Source: Cellulomonas xylanilytica (lineage in GTDB: Bacteria > Actinomycetota > Actinomycetes > Actinomycetales > Cellulomonadaceae). From it: DNA of 64,000 nucleotides. The stretch is taken from positions 186,001 through 250,000 of the forward strand of contig NZ_BJUB01000002.1 in the NCBI RefSeq assembly GCF_007989805.1, given 5' to 3'. Both the position numbers and the translations under genes were made by a program. Positions 48,728-57,776 of the stretch are shown here, piece by piece (within the stretch, counting starts at the first letter, position 1; every line of letters begins with the position of its first letter). The notes beneath the pieces were generated by a model. The model saw only the letters and a list, made by a program, of their open reading frames with translations, ran no database searches and was not told where the DNA came from.

Positions 48728-49647
48728 CCGGCCGACAGGTACAGCGTGACGGCCTCGGGCTGCCGGATCCCCGTCTGCAGGACCACGCTCGTCAGCCCAC
48801 GCGCGCGGGCGTCGTCCTCGACGGCCTCGAGCAGGGCGCGGGCCGCACCCGAGCCGCGCGCGGCCTCGTCGACCCAGACCTTCTTCAGCTCGCCCGACCC
48901 GGCCGGGTAGCCCTCACGAGCGGCGCGCAGCGTCGCGCAGGCGACCGGGTGGCCGTCGACCCACGCGAGGAGCGTGGTCAGGGCGCCGACGCCCTGCGCC
49001 GGGTCGTCCGCCTCGAAACCGCCCGGCGTGCGCGCGACGATCTCCGGGTACCGCACCTCGATGTCGAGCCACATCGCGAAGCGCAGCGCGGCGGCGACCG
49101 GGTCGGACCAGTGCGTCCGCGTGATCGTGACCGTCGGGCGCTCGCCCGGCCGCGGTGCGCGAGGCGTCGGGACGAGGTCCTTGGCGAAGCAGCGCGAGTC
49201 CGCGACGCCGACGTACTCGCCGTAGTTCTCGATCGGGAGGTAGCCCGCCCGCAGGTACAGACCGATGGCCTCCGGCTGCAGCACCCCCGTCTCGAGGATG
49301 AGCCTGCGCCAGCCGTGCGAGGCGGCGGCAAGGTTCTCGAGCTCGGACAGCACAAGCCGGGAGTACCCCCGACCACGGTGCTCGGGCAGCACGTACATGC
49401 GCTTGAGCTCGCCGGTTCCCGGTGGGACGGCGTCGTACGTCGGGTCGTCGCCGAGGTCCCGAAGCGCCCCGGTGGCGACCGCCTCCCCGTCGACCCGGAC
49501 GAGCACGACGTCGGCGATCTCGTCGCCCGTCATCTCGTGGCCGATGTCGTCCTCGCCGTACCGGTCGCGCAGCTCCGCCTGCTGGGCGGCCCGCAGCCGG
49601 GCGGCGTCCGGGTCGTCCCAGTCGACGCGCGTGATGCTGGTGGTCAA
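48655..49647 (-). CDS. Tandem-GNAT acetyltransferase
   Basis: A 330-residue protein of two GNAT domains. The first (residues 1-165) has YVLPEHRGRGYSRLVLSELE and LETGVLQPEAIGLYLRAGY; the second (170-330) has VWVDEAARGSGAARALLEAV and LQTGIRQPEAVTLYLSAGY. The near-repeat of the QPEA motif points to internal duplication. The start seems to be a TTG at 49647, 3 bp after the purQ stop, with no ATG near. Substrate unknown. Confidence 0.85.
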   Translation of the reverse strand: MTTSITRVDWDDPDAARLRAAQQAELRDRYGEDDIGHEMTGDEIADVVLVRVDGEAVATGALRDLGDDPTYDAVPPGTGELKRMYVLPEHRGRGYSRLVLSELENLAAASHGWRRLILETGVLQPEAIGLYLRAGYLPIENYGEYVGVADSRCFAKDLVPTPRAPRPGERPTVTITRTHWSDPVAAALRFAMWLDIEVRYPEIVARTPGGFEADDPAQGVGALTTLLAWVDGHPVACATLRAAREGYPAGSGELKKVWVDEAARGSGAARALLEAVEDDARARGLTSVVLQTGIRQPEAVTLYLSAGYRPVLPFFDFTGDALSLWMAKDV

Positions 49648-49650
49648 CGC

Positions 49651-50346
49651 TCAGCCGACGAGCGCGTGCAGGACCGAGGTGAAGAACCGCAGGCCGTCCG
49701 TGCCGGTGCGGGGGCCGTTCGCACCGTCCGGGCCGAAGCCGGACTCGACCGCGTGCTCAGGGTGCGGCATCAGGCCGACGACGTTGCCCGCCGCGTTGGA
49801 GATGCCCGCGATGCCGCGGCGCGACCCGTTCGGGTTCCAGCCCTGGTAGCGGAACACCACGCGGCCCTCGCCCTCGAGCTCGTCGAGCGTGTGCTCGTCG
49901 GCGACGTACTGGCCGTCCTGGTTCTTCAGCGGGATCGTGATGTGCTCGCCCGCCGTGTAGTCGCGGGTCCAGGCCGTGTCGACGTTGTCGACGGAGAGGA
50001 CCTGCTCGCGGCACACGAAGTGCAGGTGGTCGTTCTTGATCATCGAGCCCGGCAGGAGGTGCGCCTCGGTGAGGACCTGGAACCCGTTGCAGATGCCCAG
50101 GACCGGCAGCCCCTTGTTCGCCGCGTCGACGATCTCGCCCATGACCGGCGCGAACCGGCTGATGGCGCCGGCGCGCAGGTAGTCGCCGTACGAGAACCCG
50201 CCGGGCAGGACCACCGCGTCGACGCCCTGCAGGTCGGCGTCGCCGTGCCAGAGCGCGACCGGCTCCCCACCGGCGAGGCGGACCGCGCGGGCGGCGTCCC
50301 GGTCGTCGAGCGTGCCGGGGAAGGTGACCACACCGACCCGGGTCAT
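49651..50346 (-). CDS. purQ: Phosphoribosylformylglycinamidine synthase subunit PurQ
   Basis: A 231-residue class I glutamine amidotransferase that gives ammonia to PurL. The nucleophile Cys lies in [14 protein letters not shown] and the His/Glu in [10 protein letters not shown]. The ATG at 50346 overlaps the purS stop. Confidence 0.97.
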   Translation of the reverse strand: MTRVGVVTFPGTLDDRDAARAVRLAGGEPVALWHGDADLQGVDAVVLPGGFSYGDYLRAGAISRFAPVMGEIVDAANKGLPVLGICNGFQVLTEAHLLPGSMIKNDHLHFVCREQVLSVDNVDTAWTRDYTAGEHITIPLKNQDGQYVADEHTLDELEGEGRVVFRYQGWNPNGSRRGIAGISNAAGNVVGLMPHPEHAVESGFGPDGANGPRTGTDGLRFFTSVLHALVG

Positions 50347-50597
50347 GCCTGGGTGTCCTCGTAGACCGCGACGACGTCCTCGATGACCGGGTTCGACAGC
50401 ACGTGCTCGCCGGCCTCGCGGGCCGCCGCGAGGATCTCCTCGGTCACCGGCCCGTCGACCTCGAGCTCGAACCGCTTGCCCTGACGGACAGACGCGAACT
50501 GCCCGAACCCGAGCCGCGGCAGGGCGCCGGCGACGGCCTTGCCCTGCGGGTCGAGGATCTCGGGCTTCGGCATGACATCGACGACGACTCGTCCCAC
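50343..50597 (-). CDS. purS: Phosphoribosylformylglycinamidine synthase subunit PurS
   Basis: An 84-residue PurS, the small bridging subunit of the PurLQS complex. [19 protein letters not shown] and [19 protein letters not shown] are the family signature. The start is a GTG at 50597 with GGAG upstream; the longer open frame beyond it is shadow. purS-purQ form an operon with the acetyltransferase gene close behind. Confidence 0.95.
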   Translation of the reverse strand: MGRVVVDVMPKPEILDPQGKAVAGALPRLGFGQFASVRQGKRFELEVDGPVTEEILAAAREAGEHVLSNPVIEDVVAVYEDTQA

Positions 50598-50640
50598 GAA
50601 AGGGCTCCAGGTGTTCGCGCGGCGGTGGGGGGTCGCGGCG

Positions 50641-50646
50641 ATTCTA
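50641..50646 (-). promoter_or_regulatory. Probable -10 element of purSQ
   Basis: TAGAAT on the minus strand, about 45 bp before the purS GTG. It stands out in GC-rich sequence, but the -35 side is not convincing. Confidence 0.4.
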
Positions 50647-50677
50647 GCGAGTGCGCCGACGGCCTCCGTGCACGCGC

Positions 50678-51790
50678 TCAGTCGGTGGGAACCAGGGCGG
50701 GGACGAGGCCTTCCCGGTAGGTGTCGACGGCCCGGAGCCGTCCCGTCCGGGCGATCGTCAGCACGTCGACGAGCGCGAGGTCGTCGGGGCCGGAGCGGGC
50801 GGCACGCCACGCCACCAGCAGCGCCGGCAGGACCAGCAGCGCTGCGACCGCGACCCCGACGCACAGGAAGAGATCGGCTCGGCCCGTGCCCTCCACCCAG
50901 GCGAGCCCGAAGAAGTAGGCGCTGATCATCCCCACGAGAAGGGCATGGCGCGAGTTCGGCCGGATCAGGCGCCGCGCGTGCTGCGCGGGCCGGAGGGGAA
51001 CCAGCCGGCGCAGGCGGCGACGGGAGAGCACCGACGCGAGGACACCGACGACGAGCGCGGCGGCGAGCACCGCGAGCAGGGCGGGCGAGACGCCGTCGCG
51101 CGTTCGGCTGACGGTCTCGACGCATCCCTGACCGCACGCCCCGGTCGCCAGGCGCGTCGGAGCCAAAAGACAGGCAGCGACCGCCGCCAGACCCACGGCT
51201 GCCACCGCCACGACGCCCGTCCCCACGGTCCCGCGGGCCGTCAGCCGGTCGCGCATCACCATGCCGAACAGCAGGCTGTCGGAGGTCAGCTCCTCACCCG
51301 GCTCCGCGACGAGGTGCTTGCGGGCCTGCTTGCGGAACTGCCACGGACCACGGGACAGGAGCCCCGTGGCCATCCCCATCAGGACCGCCCCGGTCAGCGA
51401 CGACGGCGGGCGCGGGCGCTCACCCGTCACCAGCGGCAGCAGCACCGAGATCACCGCGTAGGTGACCGCCACCGTGACGAGCACGCGGACAGGGGCGTTC
51501 GCCCCCTCCAGGTCGTCCCGGACCCAGCCCCGGTAGCGCGTAGGGACGCGACGGTCGAGCAACCGGTACGCGAGCGCGTGCCGCAGTGGTGGCCGGGTCC
51601 GCGCACGCGTCGCCCAGCCCGAGCGGACCAGCCCCGCGGCCGTCCGCAGGTCAACGCGCGTCGCGCCCGGGGCGGCGAGGTCGGCCAGCAGCGCGACCAC
51701 CTCGTCGGACCGGCGGAGCCGCCAGCGCCGCGGGTACGCCCGAAGCCAGCGCCGGACGGACCGCTCGAAACGGGGGTCGATGGTGGTCAT
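50678..51790 (-). CDS. Multi-pass membrane protein, paralogue of the upstream gene
   Basis: A 370-residue protein. The N-terminal cytoplasmic part (VRRWLRAYPRRWRLRRSDEV, then LLADLAAPGATRVDLRTAAG) is followed by six or so membrane segments. A CGQGC pair and RLATGAC precede a predicted loop. The upstream neighbour shares the same plan (WLRAYP, RRLDARTALNLLRGG, APTRLS, CGPAC), so the two arose by duplication. The ATG at 51790 overlaps the neighbour's stop. Function not recognised. Confidence 0.7.
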   Translation of the reverse strand: MTTIDPRFERSVRRWLRAYPRRWRLRRSDEVVALLADLAAPGATRVDLRTAAGLVRSGWATRARTRPPLRHALAYRLLDRRVPTRYRGWVRDDLEGANAPVRVLVTVAVTYAVISVLLPLVTGERPRPPSSLTGAVLMGMATGLLSRGPWQFRKQARKHLVAEPGEELTSDSLLFGMVMRDRLTARGTVGTGVVAVAAVGLAAVAACLLAPTRLATGACGQGCVETVSRTRDGVSPALLAVLAAALVVGVLASVLSRRRLRRLVPLRPAQHARRLIRPNSRHALLVGMISAYFFGLAWVEGTGRADLFLCVGVAVAALLVLPALLVAWRAARSGPDDLALVDVLTIARTGRLRAVDTYREGLVPALVPTD

Positions 51791-52887
51791 CGGGCCTCCA
51801 GGGCCACGGCCCGGACGAGGTCCGTGTCGAGCTCGTCCACCGTGACCGGGCGACCGGTCCAGGCCACGCGGCACAGGTCGACGAGGGCGAGACCGCCCCA
51901 CGTGCGGGCGTGCCACCAGACCGCGAGCGCGGACGGGAGGAGGACCAGGCAGACCGGACCGGCGAGCGCGGACAGCGACAGGACCCACTCCCCCGTCACC
52001 TCCGCGAGGGCGGCGGCGACGATCACGACCGTCCACAGCGCCACGGCGATGCCGGCGTGCGGTGCGAGGCCGACGAGCCGGCGCGCGGGCTGGGCGGGAG
52101 CCGCCGCGAGGAGGCGTCGGCAGCGGCGGGCCACCGCGACGGCGACCGCGAGACCGACGGCCGCGGCGGCCGCCAGCGGAGCCGTGACGAGCAGCTGCGC
52201 GTCGCGGGGCACGGCCACGAGCTCGGAGCACGCGGGCCCGCACGAGACGGCGCTCAGGCGGGTCGGCGCCAGGACGGCCGCGACCGACCACGCCACCGCA
52301 CCGACGGCCAGGAGGACCACCAGCACCCGAGCACCGGGCTCGGCCATCACCCGCTCGCGCGGTCGCCGCACCCAGACGTACCCGCCGACGTCGCGCGGCT
52401 CGTCGCGCGCCCTGCGTCGCACGTGGCGCTGCAGCCGGCGGCGGACCGCGACCTCAGGACGGACCAGCAGGAGACAGGCGGTGAGGGCGACCGCCATCGC
52501 GGTCCACCACAGCACGGTCGCCGCCGGGAACCCTGCCGCGATGCCGTTGTACATCGTGAAGACGAACAGCCAGAGGCGTCCCGACAGGTTGCGACGGAGG
52601 TGCCCCGGCCCGGTGATGTCCTGACGCACCCACTCGCGGTACTGCACCGGCACGCGGACGTCGAACATCCGGTAGGCCAGGTACACGTGCACGGGCGGGG
52701 TCTGGCGCCACCGCGTCGCGACTCCGCCGCGCAGCAGGTTGAGGGCCGTGCGAGCGTCCAGCCGTCGCGCGCCGTCGGGCGCGAGATCGAGGAGGACGGC
52801 GGTGACCTCGTCGGCACGCTCCTCCCGCCAGGCCGGAGGGTAGGCGCGCAGCCAGAAGGCGGCGGACCGCTCGAGGCCGCGCATCAC
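51787..52887 (-). CDS. Multi-pass membrane protein controlled by PadR
   Basis: A 366-residue paralogue of the downstream gene: WLRAYPPAWREERADEVTAV, LLDLAPDGARRLDARTALNL, several membrane segments, and CGPAC near residue 225. The start is a GTG at 52887 or the next-codon ATG at 52884, overlapping the PadR stop. PadR regulators are often cotranscribed with small membrane or exporter genes whose expression they control. No transport motif is recognised. Confidence 0.7.
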   Translation of the reverse strand: MMRGLERSAAFWLRAYPPAWREERADEVTAVLLDLAPDGARRLDARTALNLLRGGVATRWRQTPPVHVYLAYRMFDVRVPVQYREWVRQDITGPGHLRRNLSGRLWLFVFTMYNGIAAGFPAATVLWWTAMAVALTACLLLVRPEVAVRRRLQRHVRRRARDEPRDVGGYVWVRRPRERVMAEPGARVLVVLLAVGAVAWSVAAVLAPTRLSAVSCGPACSELVAVPRDAQLLVTAPLAAAAAVGLAVAVAVARRCRRLLAAAPAQPARRLVGLAPHAGIAVALWTVVIVAAALAEVTGEWVLSLSALAGPVCLVLLPSALAVWWHARTWGGLALVDLCRVAWTGRPVTVDELDTDLVRAVALEAR

Positions 52888-53231
52888 GCCGATCCGAGAG
52901 CGGGACGGGACGACGGGCGGGCGGCGAGCACGCGGCGGGCGAGCGAGGCGAGGTCGGTCAGGCGGGCGGTCTCGGCGGCGAGGGCTGCCATGCCGTCAGG
53001 GTTGAGCCGGTAGTAGCGCCGCAGGCGACCGTCGACGACGACCTCGCCCGACGCCTCCGTGTAGCCGGCCTCGACCAGCCGGTCGAGGATGCCGTAGAGC
53101 GTGCCGGCGCCGAGCCGGACGCGGTCGTCCGACATGGCCGTGACCGCCTGCACGATGCCGTAGCCGTGGCGCGGCTCCTCCGCCAGCGCGAGCAGGACGA
53201 GGTACGCCTGCTCGCTCATCCGGAATGCCAC
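52884..53231 (-). CDS. PadR-family transcriptional regulator
   Basis: A 115-residue PadR winged-helix regulator. LVLLALAEEPRHGYGIVQAV, LGAGTLYGILDRLVEAGY and RRYYRLNPDG are the family landmarks; the C-terminal helix is short. The start is GTG 53231 or ATG 53219. A perfect AT-rich palindrome begins 3 bp upstream, probably its operator. Confidence 0.93.
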   Translation of the reverse strand: MAFRMSEQAYLVLLALAEEPRHGYGIVQAVTAMSDDRVRLGAGTLYGILDRLVEAGYTEASGEVVVDGRLRRYYRLNPDGMAALAAETARLTDLASLARRVLAARPSSRPALGSA

Positions 53232-53233
53232 GA

Positions 53234-53247
53234 GCGATATATATCGC
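53234..53247. promoter_or_regulatory. Candidate PadR operator, 14-bp perfect palindrome
   Basis: GCGATATATATCGC is exactly palindromic and almost the only AT run in the neighbourhood. It lies immediately upstream of the padR gene, where a -10 region could overlap it. PadR-type regulators bind short AT-rich palindromes, so autoregulation is likely. Confidence 0.6.
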
Positions 53248-53370
53248 GTGACGATCTATGAGTGCAAGGGTTCGTCGACGAGCTTCCTGGTGATTCCTCG
53301 CGTCATGCCTGGTCAGGCGCCTCATCGACGGCATGCTTCGTGTGTCAGTGGTCCGGGGGATGATGCGCGG

Positions 53371-54366
53371 GTGACTTCTCCTGCACCGTCGACCCGCAGC
53401 TGGATCGGCCCCTACCTCCTGCTCGCCGTGCTGTGGGGCTGCAGCTTCCTGTTCATCGCCACGGCGCTGCAGACCTTCGCGCCGACGCAGGTGGCCTTCG
53501 GCCGGATCGTCATCGGGTTCGCGCTGCTCGCCGTGATCCTGCTGATCCGGCGTGAGCGCGTGCGCGTCGAGCGGCGGCGGATCGGTGACTTCGTGATGGT
53601 CGGCGCGATCATGACGGCAATCCCGTTCGTGCTCTTCGCGCTCGCCGAGCAGCGGGTCACCTCCGTGCTGGCGGGACTGGTCAACGCGACGACCCCGCTG
53701 TTCACGGCGGTGTTCGTCGCGCTCCTGCTGCCCAGCGAGCGGCCCGACCGGGTGCAGGTCGGCGGGCTGGTGCTGGGCTTCGGCGGGATCGCGGTGCTGC
53801 TCGGCGTGTGGAACTCGGGCGCGATCGACCTGGTGGGCGGCCTGATGCTGCTCGGTGCGACGTTCTGCTACGGCCTCGGCAACGCGTGGAGCCGCCGTCG
53901 GCTCACCAGCACGGGCCTGTCGACCGTCGCGCTGCCCGCCATCCAGCTGGCTGTCGGTGCCGTCGTGATCCTGCCGTTCGCGGTCTCCACCCCGCTGCTC
54001 GCCCCGGTCGCCCCCGCACCGGCCCTGGCGCTGCTCGCGCTCGGCCTGGGCGGCACGGGCCTGGCGTACGTGCTGTTCTGGCGCGTCCTGGAGGCCGCCG
54101 GTGCCACGGTCACGGCCAGCGTCACCTACGTGATCCCGCTGGTCTCGACGACCCTCGGCGTCCTCGTCCTGCACGAAGGGCTGCACTGGTACGAGCCGGT
54201 GGGCGGCGCCATCGTGCTCGCGGGGGTGGGGCTCACGCAGTGGGGTGCCGCGCGGCGCCGCGCTGCCGACGCCGCGACGGCTGCGAGTGCCGAGCTGGTG
54301 CTCCCGCCGGCGGGCGTCGACGCGCAGGTGGTCCCCGAACCGACGTCCGGCGCTCCCCGCTCCTGA
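53371..54366 (+). CDS. EamA/DMT-family transporter
   Basis: A 331-residue exporter with ten membrane segments in two EamA repeats (LLLAVLWGCSFLFIATAL near residue 12 and the second repeat from about 150, AIDLVGGLMLLGATFCYGLG). The start is a GTG at 53371 with GGGGA upstream; the upstream open frame to 53248 has no family character. The cytoplasmic tail is long and Ala-rich. Transports metabolites or amino acids; substrate unknown. Confidence 0.88.
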   Translation: MTSPAPSTRSWIGPYLLLAVLWGCSFLFIATALQTFAPTQVAFGRIVIGFALLAVILLIRRERVRVERRRIGDFVMVGAIMTAIPFVLFALAEQRVTSVLAGLVNATTPLFTAVFVALLLPSERPDRVQVGGLVLGFGGIAVLLGVWNSGAIDLVGGLMLLGATFCYGLGNAWSRRRLTSTGLSTVALPAIQLAVGAVVILPFAVSTPLLAPVAPAPALALLALGLGGTGLAYVLFWRVLEAAGATVTASVTYVIPLVSTTLGVLVLHEGLHWYEPVGGAIVLAGVGLTQWGAARRRAADAATAASAELVLPPAGVDAQVVPEPTSGAPRS

Positions 54367-54381
54367 CCGGTCCTCGTCAGG
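54362..54381. terminator. Small hairpin holding the stops of two converging genes
   Basis: CCTGAC (54362-54367) and GTCAGG (54376-54381) around 8 nt. The transporter TGA lies in the left arm and the dehydrogenase TGA in the right arm. The stem is short, so terminator activity is uncertain. Confidence 0.45.
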
Positions 54382-55411
54382 GGACGACGACCGTCATCCC
54401 GGGACCGCCCGCCCCCTCGCCCAGGGCCGCCAGCGCGGCGGGCGCCTCGTCGAGCCCGATCGTGCGCCCGACCAGTCGGGACGGGTCGAGCTCGCCGGAC
54501 GCGATGCGGGCGAGCATCGCGGGGTACTCGTGGGCCGCCATGCCGTGGCTGCCGTACACCTCGAGCTCCCACCCGATCACCCGGCCCATGGGCAGCGGAG
54601 GGGCGGTGTCGCCGCCGAGCAGCAGGCCGACCTGCACGTGCCGGCCGCGCCGGCGCAGCGACAGGACCGACGCTGCGGCCGTGGCGCGGCTGCCGAGGGC
54701 GTCGAGCGAGACGGCCGCACCACCACCGGTCACCTCGTGGACCTGCGCGGCGACGTCCCCGGTGCCGTCGAGGACGACCTCGGCACCCATCGACCCTGCT
54801 GCGTCGCGGGCCTGAGGGGACACGTCGACCGCGACGACGCGAGCACCGGCCGCGACGGCGACCATGACCGCGGACAGCCCGACGCCACCGCAGCCGTGCA
54901 CCGCCACCCAGTCGCCCGGCCGCACGCGTCCGTGGACGGTCACGGCCCGGTAGGCGGTCGCGAACCGGCAGCCCAGGCCCGCGGCCGTGACCGGGGACAT
55001 GCCGTCCGGGAGGCGGACCAGGTTGACGTCGGCGTGGTAGACGGCCACGAGCTCGGCGAACGAGCCGTCGTCGGTGAACCCGGGCTGGCGCTGCCGCTCG
55101 CAGACCTGCTGCTCCCCCGCGAGGCACGCCGCGCACGTGCCGCACGCGCACACGAACGGCACGGTGACGTGGTCGCCGGGCGCCCAGGACCGGACCGACG
55201 GACCGACCTGGGCGACGACCCCCGCCAGCTCGTGCCCGGGGACGTGCGGGAGCGAGATGTCGTCGTCGTGCCCCTGCCAGCCGTGCCAGTCGGACCGGCA
55301 GACGCCGGTCGCGGTGACGCGCAGGACGACGCCGTCGTCGGGACAGGCCGGCGCAGGGACGTCGCGCACGGTCGGGAGGACGCCGAACTCGGAGATCACC
55401 ACGGCACGCAT
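54377..55411 (-). CDS. Zinc-dependent alcohol dehydrogenase family protein
   Basis: A 344-residue medium-chain dehydrogenase. The catalytic-zinc ligands are in ATGVCRSDWHGW and HVPGHELAGV, the structural zinc in CACGTCAACLAGEQQVC, and the cofactor motif is HGCGGVGLSAVMVA. The start ATG at 55411 has GAGG upstream. Substrate unknown; primary or secondary alcohols are the usual range. Confidence 0.9.
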   Translation of the reverse strand: MRAVVISEFGVLPTVRDVPAPACPDDGVVLRVTATGVCRSDWHGWQGHDDDISLPHVPGHELAGVVAQVGPSVRSWAPGDHVTVPFVCACGTCAACLAGEQQVCERQRQPGFTDDGSFAELVAVYHADVNLVRLPDGMSPVTAAGLGCRFATAYRAVTVHGRVRPGDWVAVHGCGGVGLSAVMVAVAAGARVVAVDVSPQARDAAGSMGAEVVLDGTGDVAAQVHEVTGGGAAVSLDALGSRATAAASVLSLRRRGRHVQVGLLLGGDTAPPLPMGRVIGWELEVYGSHGMAAHEYPAMLARIASGELDPSRLVGRTIGLDEAPAALAALGEGAGGPGMTVVVP

Positions 55412-55512
55412 GAGTCTCATCCTCGCCGACGCCGGGGCGCCGCCGGACGGGGTGCGGCTCGTGGTCGCGGTCGTCCGATCCTGACTCGGGTGCGGTCGTG
55501 GTCCCCGCACGG

Positions 55513-56973
55513 TCAGAACGCGCGGTGCGTCCACCCGCCGGCGACGAGCGTGCCCGCCACCGACATCGCCCGGAGGGGCGCAGTGAGCGGGTCGGCATCG
55601 AGGACGACGAGGTCCGCCGGCGCGCCGGGGTTCACCGTGAGCCCGTGGCCGTCGACCGAGGACTCCAGCGCGACCCGGCGGTCGAGCGCCTGCTCCGGGT
55701 GCCAGGCGGCGCGCCCGTCGCGGGACCGGGTGACGGCGGCGTCGGCGGCGACCCACGGATCCAGCGGGGCGACCGGCGCGTCGGACCCGAGCGCCAGCCG
55801 GACGCCCGCGCGGTGCAGCGACCCGAACGCGAACGCGCGGTCGGTACGACCGTCCCAGTAGCGGTCGGCGACGTCGCGGTCGTCCATGGCGTGCTCGGGC
55901 TGCACGCTGGCGACCACGCCGAGCGCCGCGAACCGCTCGACGTCCTCCCAGGACACCAGCTGGGCGTGCTCGACGGAGCCGGCGGCGCCGGACGACGCGA
56001 AGGCGTCGAGGGCCAGGGCGTTCGCGGCGTCGCCGATCGCGTGGATCGCGCAGCGCAGGCCGTGCCGGGTGGCGTGCGCCATGAGCGGAGCCAGCCGCGA
56101 CGGCGGCACCGACAGGACCCCGCGGGCGAGCGGACCGGTCAGGCCGGGGTACGGGTCGTGGCAGTAGGCGGTGCGGGTGTTCAGGGAGCCGTCGGTGATG
56201 ACCTTGAGCGGCCCCTGGCTCACGAGCCCGGCGATGGTGTCACCGGTGTGCAGGTCCTCGCGGACCACCCGGTCGAGGAAGTCCTCCCACACCCCTGCCC
56301 GCACGCGCAGGCGGGCGGGCCGGGCGGCGACGCGACGACGCCAGACGTGCACGTTGTCGGCGAGCTCGAGGTCGACCACGCCGACCACCCCGCGGGCCGC
56401 GGCCGCGGCGCAGGCGTCGTCGACGAGGGCGTCGGCGACGTCGTCGGGCACGTGGTCGACCGCACCCTGCAGGGGCAGCCACTCGGACTCCCGCAGGAGC
56501 CCGGTCGGGTGCTCGCCCACGCCGAGGAACCGGAGGCCGGCCGTGGAGACCCAGGCGCAGTGCAGGTCGCCGGAGACGAGGACGACGGGCAGGTCGCCGA
56601 CGGCGGCGTCGAGGAGGGCGGACGTCGGGACGTCGGGCCAGAGGCCGTCGCGGAACCCGAAGCCGACGAGCGCGGTCCCGGCCGGCGGAGGTGGCGCCGC
56701 GGCGACGAGCGACACGGCGTGCGCGGCGGACGTGGCCCCGGAGACGTCCAGCCGGCACCGGGCCAGCGCCCACTGGGTCAGGTGCACGTGCGCGTCCCAG
56801 AGGCCCGGCATGAGCCAGCGACCCTCGAGCCGCACCTGCGGGGCGTCGGCGTCGAGGCGGGGGCCGACCGCGGCGACGCGACCGTCGCGCAGGAGCACGT
56901 CGACCGGCCCGTCGCCGTCCACCAGGCGAGCATCGCGCAGCAGGACGTCAGGGGTGGTCGGTACGGTCCGCAT
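55513..56973 (-). CDS. YtcJ-type amidohydrolase
   Basis: A 486-residue metal-dependent hydrolase. HxH is in LWDAHVHLTQW, the carbamylated-Lys region is PLKVITDGSLNTRT, metal His follow in HAIGDAANAL and VEHAQLVS, and the Asp is in LGSDAPVAPLDPW. It resembles the YtcJ/amidase group. Its ATG at 56973 is divergent from the nuclease gene at 56985 with 11 bp between. Substrate unknown. Confidence 0.88.
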   Translation of the reverse strand: MRTVPTTPDVLLRDARLVDGDGPVDVLLRDGRVAAVGPRLDADAPQVRLEGRWLMPGLWDAHVHLTQWALARCRLDVSGATSAAHAVSLVAAAPPPPAGTALVGFGFRDGLWPDVPTSALLDAAVGDLPVVLVSGDLHCAWVSTAGLRFLGVGEHPTGLLRESEWLPLQGAVDHVPDDVADALVDDACAAAAARGVVGVVDLELADNVHVWRRRVAARPARLRVRAGVWEDFLDRVVREDLHTGDTIAGLVSQGPLKVITDGSLNTRTAYCHDPYPGLTGPLARGVLSVPPSRLAPLMAHATRHGLRCAIHAIGDAANALALDAFASSGAAGSVEHAQLVSWEDVERFAALGVVASVQPEHAMDDRDVADRYWDGRTDRAFAFGSLHRAGVRLALGSDAPVAPLDPWVAADAAVTRSRDGRAAWHPEQALDRRVALESSVDGHGLTVNPGAPADLVVLDADPLTAPLRAMSVAGTLVAGGWTHRAF

Positions 56974-56984
56974 GTGAGGACCCT

Positions 56985-57776
56985 ATGAGCCAGGCAGCGG
57001 GATACGACCCATCGTTCCTCGGGGCGTCCGTGCCGCTCCCGGTCCCGTCGCAGACCGTGCGAACGCTCCCGTCCACGCACTTCACCGTGCTCCTCGACCC
57101 GGCGCGGCGGCTGGCGGCGGCCACCGCGGTGAACATCGACGGTGCGCAGCTGGTGGACCTGGAGCGCGGCGACGACTGGCACCTGGACCCGCGCGTCCCC
57201 GCGGACGAGCAGGCCGGTCCGGAGCTGTACGCGCGCAACGACCTCGACCGCGGGCACCTGGTGCGCCGTCGGGACCCGGTCTGGGGTGACCTGGTGACGG
57301 CTCGGCAGGCGAACTTCGACACGTTCGCCTACCCGAACGCCGCCCCGCAGGCGTCCGCGTTCAACCAGGGCGAGCTGCTCTGGGTCGGTCTCGAGGACCA
57401 CGTGCTCGAGTACGCCCGGGCGTACGGCCACCGGCTGTCGGTGCTGACCGGGCCGGTGCTCGCCGACGACGACCCGGTCTACCGCGGCGTCCAGATCCCC
57501 CGGAGGTTCTGGAAGGTCGCGGCGTGGGCGTCGGCGGAGGACCTGCGTGCGACCGCGTTCGTGCTGGACCAGAAGCCGTTCGTCCGGACCCTGCAGGTAG
57601 AGGTACCCGACCTGGAGCCGTTCCGGACGTTCCAGGTGCCCGTCGCGGACGTCCAGGAGCTCACCGGGATCGACCTCGGTCCGCTGGTCGACGCGGACGT
57701 GCTCGCCCCGGTCGGCGCCCGGTCGGACCGGGCGCGCTGGGCCGCGGTGACCGCCCTGGAGCAGATCCGGCTCTAG
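56985..57776 (+). CDS. DNA/RNA non-specific endonuclease (DRGH nuclease)
   Basis: A 263-residue nuclease of the Serratia/NUC type. The catalytic motif is NDLDRGHLVRR (His near residue 89) and the Mg-binding Asn is in ASAFNQGELLW. No signal peptide or membrane segment is visible, unusual for this toxic family, and no immunity gene is seen. The ATG at 56985 has no strong ribosome site. It ends in a CTAG shared with the converging ATPase gene. Confidence 0.87.
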   Translation: MSQAAGYDPSFLGASVPLPVPSQTVRTLPSTHFTVLLDPARRLAAATAVNIDGAQLVDLERGDDWHLDPRVPADEQAGPELYARNDLDRGHLVRRRDPVWGDLVTARQANFDTFAYPNAAPQASAFNQGELLWVGLEDHVLEYARAYGHRLSVLTGPVLADDDPVYRGVQIPRRFWKVAAWASAEDLRATAFVLDQKPFVRTLQVEVPDLEPFRTFQVPVADVQELTGIDLGPLVDADVLAPVGARSDRARWAAVTALEQIRL

